Under the pieces are notes generated by a model that saw only the letters and a list, made by a program, of their open reading frames with translations, was not told where the DNA came from and ran no database searches. A stretch of 64,000 bases of DNA from Pogostemon cablin (lineage: Eukaryota > Streptophyta > Magnoliopsida > Lamiales > Lamiaceae), in assembly GCA_023678885.1 (NCBI GenBank), contig CM042985.1:7552985-7616984 (forward strand). The letters are read 5' to 3'. Shown here in pieces: positions 26,425 to 39,183 of this stretch. The first letter of the stretch is position 1. Each line of letters opens with the position of its first letter. The translations under genes and the position numbers were made by a program.

Positions 26425-29400
26425 ATTTAAAAAAATTAAAACATTTTTATTTATGAAATTTTATCGTTAATTAAAAAAAAACATATATATATATATATAT
26501 ATGTATATTTAATTTTTAAAAAAATTAAATTTATTTATGAACTTTTATCGTTAATTTAAAAAAAATAAAAATTCTTATATAAAAATAAAAATTCATTTTT
26601 TTTAGACCACCCCCTTATAGGATGGGATGTAATCATTCTTAAAAATAAAATGACTACTTATTACCTGTAATGCAAGTTAGAATTCTGTGGGCGCACTAGT
26701 CTATCAGGTGCACCACAGAATCGCCCAAAAATTAAAGGCTCTTTGGTTATATTTGACTCTATCTCATGTTCTGTTGAGGCCAATGTTGGTATGTTCTTAT
26801 GTAAGGTCTACCTCCTATAATTCTATAGAAATGTAAGGATAATTTTCTGGATTTAAAATTTTTGTATAGAAGAGCAAACAGTGACAAATAGTTGGTAAAG
26901 AAACATCTAAATACCATGAAGATCTCCATCTAAGTTACATCATCTACAGTTTGCAGATAATGACCACGTGTGATAAATGTTCAATATGCAGGAATATAAC
27001 TTAGACCTAGAATAATTGAATCTAATTTAACCTATTGGCACCTTTATCACTTAAATAATGACTGTGAGGTAATTTCTTCTTAATAAATGTAATTATTGAA
27101 ATAGTTCATTCTTTGACCAAAAATTTAAGCTACTGATTTGAATATGCTATGTGAAAGCTATTTGTAATAATCTTTTTTATTGTCTTAGGTAATTGAATTT
27201 GTTCAATTTAAGGAAAGATTGCAACGTTCTAGCCAATATTTAATGGCGAAGATTGAATTACCCATTCTACAGCTAAAGCAGAACTCAAATAATATTGATG
27301 AGGAGCAGGTATGTTCTGCATCTTGATTTTCCATTTCTTATTGACAACATTATTATATAAACTCATTTTTTAGAATAGATGTCCTCTAAACAAAAATTGC
27401 ATTCCTCAGTCCATTTTGGAGAGTTTGAGATGTGGAACTCACTTCATTGAGCTCTCAAATGAAATCAGAAGCAAGTCATTGACCTTTAATGAAGACTTGA
27501 ATTTACGACCCTGGTGGACGCCAACTACTGATAAAAATTATCTCTTGGGTTAGTGCATTCCCTTCACATTGCATCTGTGTATGTAATATGTTGCCCAAAG
27601 ATCCAATCCTGCTATGGGTCTTCAACGATATATTTCTAATTCCTGTTGGTTCTTATTGAACAACCCTGACCCATCTTATTGAAAAGCTGACATGATGCTT
27701 ATTCATTTTAGTAGATTTTAGTTTATAATATCATCTAATGAAAAATTTTAATGTCTCCAGGGCCCTTTGAAGGACCGTCATATTGTCCTAGTCAAAACAT
27801 GGTATGAATATTCAACTGTTAACTTTTAAGCCTAGCTTGGATTTCATACATTCCTGTGGTGAGGGTTGCAAATATGTACATTTAGAATGGCTGAAGAAGA
27901 GTAAACATTAGAAGATATGTTGTATTGGTTTTTGAATTATGCGATAATCACAAAACTTGCGTTAAGGTTTTACCTATTAAAGAAAAAACTTAATACTATC
28001 TTTTACTGGTAACTTGATGATTAGCAATTGGTGAGTCCACATTCTGTAGTATGTACACTAAACCTGGCTATTCGTCAAGCATTTCTAGTGACCAATTTGG
28101 TCAAGTTGACAGGGATTCAACTATATCTGAAGTTTTTCTTAGTACAAAATTTCCTCCAGTCAGGTAAACTATGTTTTATCATGCGATATTTGGACTTTGA
28201 TGTTATCCATGACCTCTAATTTTCATATATCCAATAATCCATGACCAGTGTTGAGGGCTCGTGAAGGCATATTGGATATGAATCCTTGACGTGATTTAAA
28301 TATTAAACTTTGTTGTATTTTGCTCCATCTTTTCTCGAATACTATTTGAGACACTGATCTAACAAATGAAAGAGTTTTTTTTTTTTTAACTTTTCTAAAC
28401 ATTATATATGTAACTTGACTGAAACAATGTAAATATATGATCCTTTTAGCTGATCCCACACTATTGGATGAACTATTAGTTGTTTTCTAAGCCTAAATGT
28501 TCTATAACCAAAAATAGAAAATAATATGCTTTTCAGCTTGGTGATTGTCATTTCCGTAGCTAAATATTCTATTACCCTTAGCTTGTTTTTCTGCCTCTCT
28601 TTTTTTAATTCATTCTTCTTTTGTTGGCAAACATTTTCTCGAGTTCCTGTACTGTTTAATATTTTTCTTCTCTAGAAGATACTCTGAATTTGATCTTCCC
28701 TGGGCATGATAAAGCAATATGGTTCTGTTCCCAAAACCCATACCAGTTGACTAATACTTGTATACATTTCTTGCAGCATAATCTGATCAAGCAGTCAGAA
28801 GAAAATGTTCTGAGAACTGTAGAAAAGAGATCCCTTCTTCCACGGATGATCTATTTATCAATATATTCTGCTTCAGCATCAGTGAAGGAAAATATTGGGG
28901 TAAATGGATTGGCAGTTGATACAAAATTCTCACTAGACCTGAAAATTTTACTTGAACGGTATGCAAAGATCTGGGAGTTTCCCTTACAAGATGCTATAGA
29001 ACTTGTCTTTGGGGTATCGAGTGACCAGAAGCCTTTAGAGGTATGTTATTTAACACTTTGTTTATCTTTTATATGCTTTTCATTCACAAGACTGCTTAGT
29101 CGTGCATGTTGTACTACAAGGTGCATTTTTTTCTTGTAGGAACAGTAGGTTTCATTGCATATTTCTTTTCAGCAGTAAATTTTCATTCCCCGCCCCGTCT
29201 TTCCAAATCCCATGTTAAGCAGGAAATGTTAGTACTAGTGAATATGAGAAAACAAGGGAGAAGAGTTGAGTTTAAAAAAAATAGTTGCAGTATTTTCTGC
29301 ATTGCACTAGTTGAATACAACTCAATATCTGTGCTGAATGCATTTTAGCATAATTCTCTGGGTTTGTCCTGGATCCTTCACATAACGATGATTTATCTGT

Positions 29401-30178
29401 CTGGACTTAATATTCCATTATTTAGATGTGTAATTTTTATTGAAGACATGGTTTCCCCTAATGACTGTACAACCTCGTGCAGGCTCCAAGTTTGGATTTC
29501 ATTGATTGGATGAATTTTGCTGTGTTCTTAAATGCTTGGAATCTAAGTTCTCATGAGATTGGGTTTGCCAACGGAAGCGATTCTGGTCGCAGTACTTGGA
29601 ACCTCGTAAACACTTTGCTGAGGAAATATGTCCTGGAGACTATTAAATCTGCCGGGCCCATCATATCCTCTCCAGGAAATAATATTCTTTTACTGGTACA
29701 GCTGGTAACGGAACCCTTAGCTTGGCACTGCCTGATTATCCAATCTTGCATTCGGTCGTTGTTCCCTTCTGGAAAGAAGAAGAAGAAAGGTGGATCTGTG
29801 GAACAATCAAACTCTCAACTATCTCATGAGATTCAAAATTCAATCCAGTCTCTCTGTGACACAATAGAGATCGTCACCAAATGGCTGAAAGAACAACTTC
29901 AGAAACCCAATGATGAAAAATTTGAAGCCGCTTATTCCTCGGTTCAGAGAAACAACACTCAAAATGGACCTGGAAAAGTTTTCAAAGTACTCGAGTCCTC
30001 CATTGCAGAAATGAAGGATGCTGATGTTGGTGATCGGATTCTTGAGGCATTACAGTCCTGGAGTCCTGCTGATGTTGTGAGGAAGATTGTTTCAGGGCAA
30101 GATGGATTACTATCGGAGTTTGTTAAGATCTGCGAGTCGAAACTCAAATTGCTGCAGGGGCTTAAACTTCAGTTGTAG
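19493..30178 (+). CDS. NAA25: NAA25, auxiliary subunit of N-terminal acetyltransferase B (NatB)
   Basis: Nineteen exons: 19493-19639, 19756-19915, 19996-20114, 20199-20273, 21175-21268, 21379-21497, 22484-22554, 23139-23274, 23359-23531, 24190-24392, 24753-24883, 25261-25337, 25631-25705, 25871-26063, 27189-27308, 27410-27548, 27761-27801, 28777-29040, 29483-30178. They total 3033 nt (1010 residues), near the size of the Arabidopsis protein (TCU2). The N-terminus MASKFGLAGGIPERRVRPIW and the YVREYSFVKQQQ and LAYRHRNYSKV blocks are diagnostic. The protein is mostly TPR-like helical repeats; a lysine-rich stretch (GKKKKKGG) lies about 140 residues from the C-terminus. With NAA20 it forms NatB, which acetylates nascent Met-Asp/Glu/Asn N-termini on ribosomes. 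Exon 8 is ended at the weaker GTAAAT donor because the downstream GTATGT donor breaks the frame. Intron 14 holds AT-rich minisatellites. Confidence 0.95.
26332..26572. repeat. Three-copy AT-rich minisatellite in NAA25 intron 14
   Basis: A segment of about 60 bp, containing TATTTAATTTT-A(n)-TTAAA and ending in TTTTATCGTTAATT, recurs three times (about 26332-26390, 26416-26475, 26505-26562). (TA)n runs lie between copies. It is intronic and about 0.6 kb from the next exon. Confidence 0.7.
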
Positions 30179-31659
30179 CTCTAAACTTCACATAATTGTC
30201 AAGCTGGTTGAAGCATCACTTTGAGGTGAGGACTTCTTATGTTCCATTTACTGATTTTTTTTATTTTTATTTTTGTGGATTTGGCAACAGCTATTTTCAT
30301 ATTGTGTTGCAATTTTTGTAGTTTGCTATTTTATTTTAGGGTAATTTACAAAAGAATACTTCTAGATTGTTTTGTAACACTGAATTTTCAGTGTAATTCA
30401 GATTTTCTGTGTTGTAAAAGTTAGAATAAAATATTGTTCTGAAATTGGTGAAGAGTATAGTAATTATTCATAATTGTTGATCCTAAATTGGCAGCCATAC
30501 TATCTTTGGGAAGATTTGTTCTCTTATATTTTATTTCATCAACATACGCAATGTATATAAATGATATTTGGAATAAATTATCAATTTTGGATTAGAAAAT
30601 AGCCACAATTTTTTTATTTTTTGTAAAATGTACTATTTTAGTTTAGCTGGTTGCCCAACTTATTGAACCAAAAAAGATTTAGTACATTTATGAAGCTTTA
30701 GTTAGCAGCAGGTTGTTGATAAAGAGCAGTTGAAAGCAAATTAATCAAAACTTTCTCATTTCTAATTTTTATGTTCTTCCTCTTGCAAATTAGTGCCATG
30801 ATTGAAGAAGATCAACAAAATCAAACTGCTCTCAGCTTGAGTTGACATAATTAATAATAACAATAATTTATTTAAAATTTCAAGATTATAAAGAAAATGA
30901 AATTTGAATTCATAATTACAAATGTAGTGGTGGTAGTTCAGAACTTCAGACAATTATTTTGAATTATTTGGTTATATTAGATGCTCCCTCTAATTTGATG
31001 AATTCAAAACACTATTAGTGAAAACACAATACTAGTTAACAATAAAGCTTGAAACTGGAATAATTGAACAATTCCTTCATTCATACAATAAAAGTCAAAG
31101 TTAAAAGGTTTAAAAGTAGAAGTTAGTCCAATGTTTTACTTTTGGAAAATATAAACAATCTGATAATATATATTAATAAATGTTTGGAGTAAGAGTTGCT
31201 ATCTTTAGATTGGCTTATATTTTTAATCTACTTGAATTGTTTCAATGTTTGGTTAACTAACTCATGTTTACGATACTTGGACTACTTATATGTTTTAATA
31301 TTAAGTGAAAAAGAAGTGACCTAATACACGTTTTCATGTGGGATGTAAGGAATCAAGATTCTACTATGTTTCTCTCAAAATATTCATATAAGATAGAGAT
31401 CCATGTTGTCCCATGGGCAACTCAACTAATCAAAAGGATAACAACTTGTCAAAAACTAAGGATTGAATTTTATTTATGCACTGTGTAAGTAATCTCTTAA
31501 AATGTCAATTTTTGTTTAGATTTTTAATGGACATGATTTTGCCGCGTTTTGAAATAATTCATCTGTTTCTGAAAATTATTCATTTTTATTGTTTCACATT
31601 GTTTAAAAAAAATTATTTCACTTTTTAACTAATTTTATTGACTTTTGAGAGTAATTAAG
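30179..31659. other. Intergenic, downstream of NAA25
   Basis: The first 250 bp probably contain the NAA25 3' UTR; AATAAA-like signals occur near 30424. The rest is AT-rich and I see no gene. Confidence 0.5.
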
Positions 31660-31867
31660 TATTCTCCCTTCATCCCGAACGAAGGTCCACATTTCTTTTT
31701 TGTGCTTAAATTAAGGAGTATTATTATTTTATGTGTAGTGGGTAGTTATATTAGTAGTGAATGGTGGGACATACGTGGAATTCTTTTACTAAAAGGAAAA
31801 AATGAGGACCTTTAAGTAGTACACTCAATATAGTAAAATGAAAACTTTCGATGGAACGGAGGAGTAT
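31660..31867. mobile_element. Stowaway-like MITE
   Basis: The left end TATTCTCCCTTCATCCCGAACGAAG and the right end CTTTCGATGGAACGGAGGAGTA are imperfect inverted repeats of the Stowaway terminal type. About 208 bp with no ORF. Similar degenerate ends at about 31553 and 32172 (GGATGGAGGGAGTA) suggest it may sit inside an older, larger MITE. Confidence 0.6.
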
Positions 31868-32688
31868 TAGATAATAAATAAAGTACTATATGATATTATT
31901 ACGATGTGAGGCTTGTCCCATATCGTGTTCCTCATATGGGTGGAGAGCTGTATTTAAGTTGGAGGTCAATCCTCCCTTCTTGACCATGGTTTTGAGAAGG
32001 AGTTAGGGCTTTTGACTTGAATGCGTAACAGACGTGTGTAAAAAGTGGATAACATTTTTTTAAAAAAATTAAAATATACTTTTTGAGGTGTTAAAATAAA
32101 AAATATTTCCTTTTTAGAAGTGGAAAATCAAATGAAAAAAGAGCTAACGATATTAGTGGATGGAGGGAGTATAATGTTATGCTATCATATTACGACCATA
32201 GTAAAAAGAGTAGAAAAATGGCACAACTATGTACTTTCTTGCCCCTAAAATCATACAAGTATTTACCCAAAAATATGTAGCATCAACAAAAATATCACTT
32301 TTAAATTAAGTGTCCAATAATATAGTGATTTCATAAAAGAATACCCATCTCAAGATTAACTCCCCTGTTCGTCCTAAAAAGAATCAAACCTAGGTCACTC
32401 ACCTTAGTGATAACCCAGCGATCAAGGTGAGCTAGCTCACCTGATTATTACCAACCTTTTCTTTGTACATTACTTACCATCTCAAGTTGAAGTTGGCAGT
32501 GTAAACTAAATACAAAATACATCAATTTAAGTTGGCAGTGTAAAAAAAAAAATAAAAAGAAAAATAATTTTGATAGATTGGAGGGTATCTTGTATCAACT
32601 TTTTGGGAAGGTGATATAATCAATTTTGATAGTTTGAAGGGTATCAACTTTTTGGAAGGTGATATTGTCACCAAATTTATGATGCCAT
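31868..32688. other. Intergenic with TE-like fragment
   Basis: At 31900-32040 there is a segment with GAGGCTTGTCCCATATCG and CTCCCTTCTTGACCATGG that resembles pieces of plant LTR-type repeats; I cannot define its ends. At 32520-32670 a short TTTTGATAGTTTGAAGGGTATC-like segment is repeated in diverged form. No gene is seen. Confidence 0.4.
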
Positions 32689-32700
32689 TTTTGTGATGGC

Positions 32701-33051
32701 TAAATATAGTGGGCACCCGGGTGCACACGAAGCTTCGTGTGCACCCACGTACAAATATAAGCAAAAATATATATAATTATGAGTAAAAATGTATACAATT
32801 TAATTGTTAATTTTTTTAATAAAAAATTGAATGTAAAAAATGTACAATTATTAAAATACATGTATACACTATTGAATAAAAAGTTATGCACATATGAATG
32901 CTTGTTTTTTTAATGAAAAACTTAGTGTGAAAAAAATATACAAATATTACAAAGCACGTATACAAAAGAGAATAACATGTATACAAAATAGAATAAAAAA
33001 TTATACAAATATGGGTGCAAGGGGACACCCGGGTGCACCTAATATACACTC
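32701..33051. mobile_element. Short repeat family member B (351 bp, 12-bp flanking duplication)
   Basis: This is homologous to 16940-17266 through most of its length and ends in the same AATATACACT. The flanks are TTTTGTGATGGC at 32689-32700 and TTTTGTGATAGC at 33052-33063, a 12-bp duplication with one mismatch. Its left part contains a perfect palindrome centred on CACGAAGCTTCGTG, and CACCCGGGTGCAC occurs near both ends. Class unknown. The overlapping open frames here are short and have no domain. Confidence 0.6.
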
Positions 33052-33063
33052 TTTTGTGATAGC

Positions 33064-33885
33064 ACCCCAATCCTAACACACAAAAAGGACTTTCTATGAA
33101 AATAAAAGAAAACAAGTGGATGCACCAAATCCTATTATAGTTGGAATATGTCAATATTGTGTTAACACTGTAGCCTTTGCCTACTTACTTACTACTTCCT
33201 TTTGCATCAACTTCAGATGGATCAAATCTTCTAATGAAAATGTGTGACAGTATACTTGGGAATGGAAAGTATTTTATTTTTTCCAATAAAAAGTAGAAAT
33301 ATTTTTCTAACCACTTTTTAGTAATACATTCCTAAAATATTTTTATTTGTTTTTGTGTTCCAAATATTTTTGTCCATTTGGAATTCATATTTCGTATTGG
33401 AAGGGACATGGATCCAAAGTCATAGGATGTATGTTAGGTTAGAGTAATAATTTTGAAATTAATGTAATTTTTTAGGTTTTTAAATAAAAGTATTGTGAAA
33501 TGTTTTATAACAAATGAATAAAAGTGTATAGCTATTTATGAGTAAGGAGTAATTTTTATCAAAGAGAAGTTATTATATGGAATCCGTTATAATCCGATTT
33601 TAAAGTATTACTTCTAAATATTGCAAGGTTACTTTTATAAATGATAAATAAATATATTCTTTTGAAAATTAACTCAATTTTTTCTTTCAAGAATAATAGT
33701 CTAGTGAGTATTATATAGAGTATTATATTAAAGATTAAAAGATAGAGTAAAAAAATAAGGAGATGCAACTTCACAAAAACTATTTATATAAAGTCGAAAT
33801 CTTCTAATAAAGTTATCAAACATTCAAACTCACTCATGAATAGTTGGATGAGTAAGTAGGAGAGAAGAGGAAAATTATACACAAG
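33064..33885. other. Intergenic, AT-rich
   Basis: I see nothing gene-like here. Confidence 0.45.
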
Positions 33886-34067
33886 GGTGATATTTGTTTT
33901 TAAATTTTGTGGAGTTTGAAAATCATGAAATATTGAGATTGTATGTTTGTTTTGAATTTAAGATTTTAATTTTATGTCAAATCAATGTATAAAAATATAT
34001 TAATTTATGTAAAAAATAGATTTTGAAAACCAAAACTTATGTTTTAAAACCCGGGATGAATATCACC
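33886..34067. mobile_element. MITE-like repeat with GGTGATATT termini
   Basis: GGTGATATTTGTTTT at the left and GAATATCACC at the right form short inverted ends. The interior (TTTGTGGAGTTTGAAAATCAT and TTTATGTCAAATCAATGTATAA) is clearly related to 56869-57000, so this is a dispersed family. I could not define a target duplication. Confidence 0.5.
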
Positions 34068-34325
34068 AAATTTGCATAAATTATAGAAATAAGGGATTGA
34101 ATTTTTCCATCCCGTCACGTGTCATTTTATAAGAATATATTACGGGAGAGATGTGCTATCAAAGTGTTATGGATATCCCATGCGCCTAGTCATCCAGTAA
34201 TTAAATTCAACTTATACTTAAATTTTCTTTTAATTAATTAATTAATGAATTTTGACGTCTTACTCGTGACAAACAATGTCTTTCTTTAAAAGTTAAATTA
34301 ATAAAAAACCCCTTCTCATTTCATG

Positions 34326-34333
34326 TATAAATA
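34326..34333 (+). promoter_or_regulatory. TATA box of laccase A
   Basis: TATAAATA lies 83 bp upstream of the laccase A start codon, giving a transcription start at about 34355-34360 and a short leader. Confidence 0.65.
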
Positions 34334-34408
34334 GATACCATATACAGCTTAAATTCAACCAATTCCACTACTAACTTCAAAATTTCCCCTCCAAAAACCC
34401 AAAGCAAA

Positions 34409-36572
34409 ATGGAAGTTAAATTTTGCAGCATGATGCCAATAATCATGCTTCTTTTAAGCTTACTATCTGCTGTGGCATCTTCCCAAGAAACTCACTACCA
34501 TGACTTTGTAGTATGCATTCATATTTACGCACTTTTTTTCCCTAATTAAATTAAAATTATATGTATTTTTTATTTCAATTTTTACTCAACATGAGGAACA
34601 ACCACAGGTTCAACAAAGTCCGGTGAACAGGCTATGCAAAAGTCGGGCCATAATCACCGTAAACGGGCAGTTTCCGGGCCCGACTATCACTGCAAGAAAC
34701 GGTGACTCGCTCATCATCCGGGTCACCAACAGAGCCCGTTACAACATCACACTCCACTGGTAACCTTAAAAGAATGCATGCATGCCTACATTCTTTAATT
34801 TAGAATGCCATGGTTGTGATGATCAATCATATGTTGGATTAGGCATGGAATTCGACAGATGAGGACGCCATGGGCCGATGGACCCGAATACGTGACACAA
34901 TGCCCCATTAGGCCAGGTGGAACCTACACGTATCGTTACAAGATTGAAAATCAAGAGGGTACTTTATGGTGGCATGCTCATAGCCGGTGGCTCAGAGCCA
35001 CCGTCTATGGAGCACTCATCATTTTACCCAAATTGGGTGCCTCGTTCCCCTTCCAATCTCCAAAGATAGACGTCCCTATCATTCTCGGTTAACTTCACTA
35101 GCTAGATCATACTTAATTTGCTACCTATTCGTCTTATGTATGTATGTTGATGATCTCATATTATACTCGTTTTTTAGGGGAATGGTGGGATAGGAACATC
35201 ATTGATGTTATGAGCCAGGCTGCCTTCTCCGGAGGCGCTCCGAACATTTCGGATGCCTACACGATCAATGGCCAACCCGGTGATCTCTACAAATGCTCTA
35301 GCCAAGGTGAACTGGCTAGAACGATAACAAATTAATCAATCATATCAAACCCGGGAAAATCAAATTCAAATTGACTATATATCAAACCTAGATTGTTAAC
35401 GGGAAGGTACAACATGGTAATGCATGCAGGTACAACCAAAATATCAGTGAACTCAGGAGACAAAGTGCTTCTCAGAGTCATCAACGCTGCACTCAATCAA
35501 CAGCTCTTCTTCTCAGTCGCCAACCACCAGCTGACGGTGGTCGGAGCCGACGCCGCCTACAACAAGCCATTCTCCACGCGGGTCATCATGGTCGGGCCGG
35601 GCCAGACCACAAACGTCCTTATCACGGCTGACCAGCGCCCGGCCCGTTACTACATGACTGCACGGGCCTACGCCTCCCCAAGAAACGCCCCCTTCGACAA
35701 CACCACCACCACCGCCATCCTCGAGTACAAAACGGCGTCGTCATCGCCGCCGCTCCTGCCTCAACTGCCGGCGTTCAACGACACTGCCACTGTCACCGCC
35801 TTCACCACCCAGCTCAGGGGAATACCTTCCATAGCCAAGGTTTCGACCAAGGTCGACGAGAGCCTGTTTTTCACCGTCGGATTGGGCCTGGTGAACTGCA
35901 CTCCCGGGCCTCGCTGCCAGGGCCCGAACAACACGCGCTTCGCTGCGAGTATGAACAATGTGTCTTTAGTCCTCCCCAGAACGACGTCGTTGCTGCAGGC
36001 TTACTACAACAACATACCCGGAATCTTCACCACCGATTTCCCCCCTTCGCCGCCGGTGAAATTCGACTACACCGGCAACGTCAGCAGGGGGCTATGGCAG
36101 CCCAGCTTCGGAACCAAACTGTACAAGCTCAAGTACGGGTCGAATGTCCAGATAGTGCTGCAGGATACAGCCATATTCACCACGGAGGATCACCCGATCC
36201 ATCTCCATGGATACCATTTCTTCGTCGTGGGCCAGGGGTTCGGGAACTTCAACCCTAGATCCGACCCGGCGACGTTCAATCTGGTCGATCCGCCGGTGAG
36301 AAACACGATCGACGTGCCCGTCGGAGGGTGGGCGGTGATTCGATTCGTCGCCGATAACCCAGGTAAATTAAATCTTACCAGGTATTCAGAATTCTTCGAT
36401 TCTCGAATCTTGAATCGTGATCTTATAATTGTTGATTGCAGGGGTTTGGCTGTTTCATTGTCACATAGATTCGCATTTATCGTGGGGATTAGGAATGTCG
36501 TTCTTGGTTGAAAACGGAAAAGGGAAATCGCAATCCGTTGAACCACCTCCGGCGGATCTGCCACAGTGCTGA
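34409..36572 (+). CDS. LAC: Laccase A (multicopper p-diphenol oxidase, LAC12/13-like)
   Basis: Six exons, 34409-34510, 34608-34759, 34843-35087, 35178-35306, 35430-36362 and 36442-36572, encode 563 residues. A hydrophobic signal peptide covers about residues 1-26, so the enzyme is secreted to the wall, where laccases oxidise monolignols and other phenols with O2. All copper motifs are present: HWHG at 84-87, HAH at 129-131, HPIHLH at 464-469 and HCHIDSH at 526-532. Cys527 is the type-1 ligand and Leu537 is at the axial position. Several N-x-S/T sites suggest glycosylation. Sequence blocks such as DFVVQQSPVNRLC and EGTLWWHAHSRWLRATVYG fit the LAC5/12/13 group more than LAC4 or LAC17; the exact orthologue is uncertain. 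Exon 5 carries a miR397-complementary site. It is tandem to laccase B. Confidence 0.96.
35479..35499 (+). promoter_or_regulatory. miR397 complementary site in laccase A mRNA
   Basis: This 21-nt stretch encodes INAALNQ and matches the reverse complement of miR397a at 20 of 21 positions. The single mismatch is opposite miRNA position 2; positions 10-11, the slicing site, pair perfectly. miR397 is known to cleave laccase mRNAs in plants at this conserved place. Confidence 0.85.
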
Positions 36573-37813
36573 TCAATAAATACTAGTTATTCGATTGTAT
36601 TTGAAGTTTGATTTAATTTCTTGAGGTTCTTCCTCTGTTTAAGGTCTTGTTTGGCAGTGTTGATTCTGTTTTCCTATCTTTCCTGAGGATGCAAATCTCT
36701 ATGTTTTCTTTTTTTATTTGTAATTTTGGGGAGAAAAATATAAATAATAAGTATATTTTGATTATGTTTATGACCAGGGCGGAGATGTTGTAGTAGATTG
36801 GATATGCCCGCAAATTGTAATTGGAGCCACCTTGATCCATCATAATACTTACAATATGTGATGTAAATCTTATGCAAGACCTAAGATAGCATTGATTAAG
36901 GTCTGTTGATTGTCTTAGAATTGTTATATACTAATCCCTGCTCAATTTACATTCTGCAAACACACAACATTCATCAGTTTATGCTATCTTTTTTCATATT
37001 GTTTGATCTTGATTCCAATTTATTTCATTTTTGAGCAAAATCTTGAAACACTTATAAAGTAGGTTTCATCTTTGTCACAATAATTATTTTATATAAATAA
37101 GTATAATACATACTATTCTTTCGAAAATAATAAATAACATTTTGTAAGTGACCGTTCCACATAAGTGAGAAAGATAATAAGTTATTACTAATATTTTTAA
37201 TAATAAGTGGAATTTAATAGATAAAAATTAATAAATTTTAATTAAATTATAAAATGAATAATTTATATAATAAGTAAAAAGTGATAAACAACATTATTAC
37301 GTGAGACCACTTAGAATTTGGATTTTAACCCAAACAAATTGAGTCATTGACACAAACAATATGAAATGGATGGAAGAGCGTGTTTATGCTAAAGGAGAAA
37401 TTTCACTTGCTGCATTTTGTCTCCATGTTTCATAGTATATGGAAAAAAAATCATTTTTATTTTTAAATTTGATTTGAAAATTTTATTTATTCATATGCTG
37501 ATAATTGGACATGTTTTGACCCATAAATTTATCTTAAGCATTGTACATGAAATGTAATATTTAATATTTAATCTATTCACTTTAATATGCTCTTCACATT
37601 CAAGCATTGCACAAATGAATCAATTTACATTTAATCAATTTACTCTTGATACGCATCACTTGCAGTCCACTTACCTCAAGTGTTGCGTTCAAGCCTTGCA
37701 CAGACTGATCAATTTGCATTTAACCAGTTCATTCTAATATACCCTCTTATATAAAGACAGTCAATTTGTTTCAAGTATTGTGAATGGAATTTTTTTTTGG
37801 GTGGCGTCTAATA
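36573..37813. other. Intergenic between laccases, left part
   Basis: The first 100-200 bp should be laccase A 3' UTR. At about 37590-37740 two diverged copies of a roughly 100-bp segment (ATTCAAGCATTGCACAAATG and GTTCAAGCCTTGCACAGACTG) occur in tandem. No gene is seen. Confidence 0.45.
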
Positions 37814-38039
37814 TACTCCCTCCGTCCCAACCAAAGTGTAGTTTTTTTTTAACGTGGATGAAGGAGTATTATTATTTAATGTGTAGTGGATAGTTTTATT
37901 AGTAGGCGTATGAATCTCATATTTTAATTGTATTAGTGGGTGTGTATGGATCTCATGTGTATAAAAAATAAAAAAAGACTCTTTGGATGGAACGCTCAAA
38001 ATAGAAAAAATAAACTCTTTGGATGGGATAGAGGGAATA
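37814..38039. mobile_element. Stowaway MITE
   Basis: The left end TACTCCCTCCGTCCCAACC and right end GGATGGGATAGAGGGAATA are inverted repeats with TA at the edges. About 226 bp, non-coding. Confidence 0.75.
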
Positions 38040-39120
38040 CTCATTTTAAATTTTAAGTAGTATCACTTAGGATAAATCCATTCACCTTACCGTAACACCT
38101 CCCTAAAGAAATTTCAGTACTATTAAATAGGCAATTATATTAAACGAATAAAAAAAATTCTACATATATGTACACACACGAAAATAGAAAACATATTTAA
38201 TCAATTTTGGAGCCTCTCATCGGGTGTCTACCTTTTTAAATGTAAATATCCAACAAATCAAATAAATTATCAATGATCAAATGACATGCCCAATGAAACA
38301 CATTAATAACTGTTGGTAAATAAAACTAAGTAATTGCATAAGTATCTTTCAAAGTTTTTGGTACTAATTAAATTAATTTTAATTTGGTTTGGTATTATAT
38401 GGGCTATTGAACTGCCCCAGCATGGATCCCCCAACCTTAGAGCACAAATTCCATAGGCCACGATACAACCAATTTGCACCTATTTTTAGTAATTAATTAC
38501 TAACATGCAACTGCTTGCAATAATTAATTTCCCCCTTTTGTACTTGATTTAGGGTTTTTAATTCATTAGTTGGAAGAACAGTGTAGTGGTTTGGGGGGGA
38601 TGAACACCCTTTTGCCAAATCCAAGTTTGGGTGATTCTTAATCCAATCATATAAACTATAGTAATTAATTTGATGACCAAATTAAAATTAAATGATTCCG
38701 AAAAATATCCTAGAGAAAAAATGTAATGAAAGGCAAAAACTTGTTCTAATTGGACCAAGTGATGCTTGATCTTGATCACTAATTAAAAAAGTGAAATAGC
38801 CAGTGACGAGATTTGATGAAATATTAAAATTAAATTGAAAAAGTGTTATATTTGGAATGATAGAATTTGGGAGATGAATTCAAACATAAAATCAAATCAT
38901 CCCAATTTTAAGGGGTTATAATGAAAAAAGAAAAATTAAATAAAACAGAGAAACAAAGGACAGGGGAGGTAATCAGACTTTGAATACTTAAGGTGAAAAT
39001 CAGTTAAATCTGCCAACCATATATTATTACCAGAATTAGTCGTTGCACCCAAACCATACTATGGTTGGACTGGTTTGGATTCCATTTTTGACCCCACCCC
39101 ACCCCAGGGTCTTGTCACAA
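38040..39120. other. Intergenic, promoter region of laccase B
   Basis: AT-rich, without a gene. A C-rich GACCCCACCCCACCCCAGGG stretch lies at 39090-39109, just upstream of the TATA box. It may act in the promoter, but that is only a position-based guess. Confidence 0.45.
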
Positions 39121-39128
39121 TATAAAAG
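39121..39128 (+). promoter_or_regulatory. TATA box of laccase B
   Basis: TATAAAAG lies 63 bp before the laccase B start codon, predicting transcription start near 39150. Confidence 0.7.
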
Positions 39129-39183
39129 GGAAGCCTCAGTCAATCTACATTCATCCAACAAATCAAAGCAAACATAAGCACAA

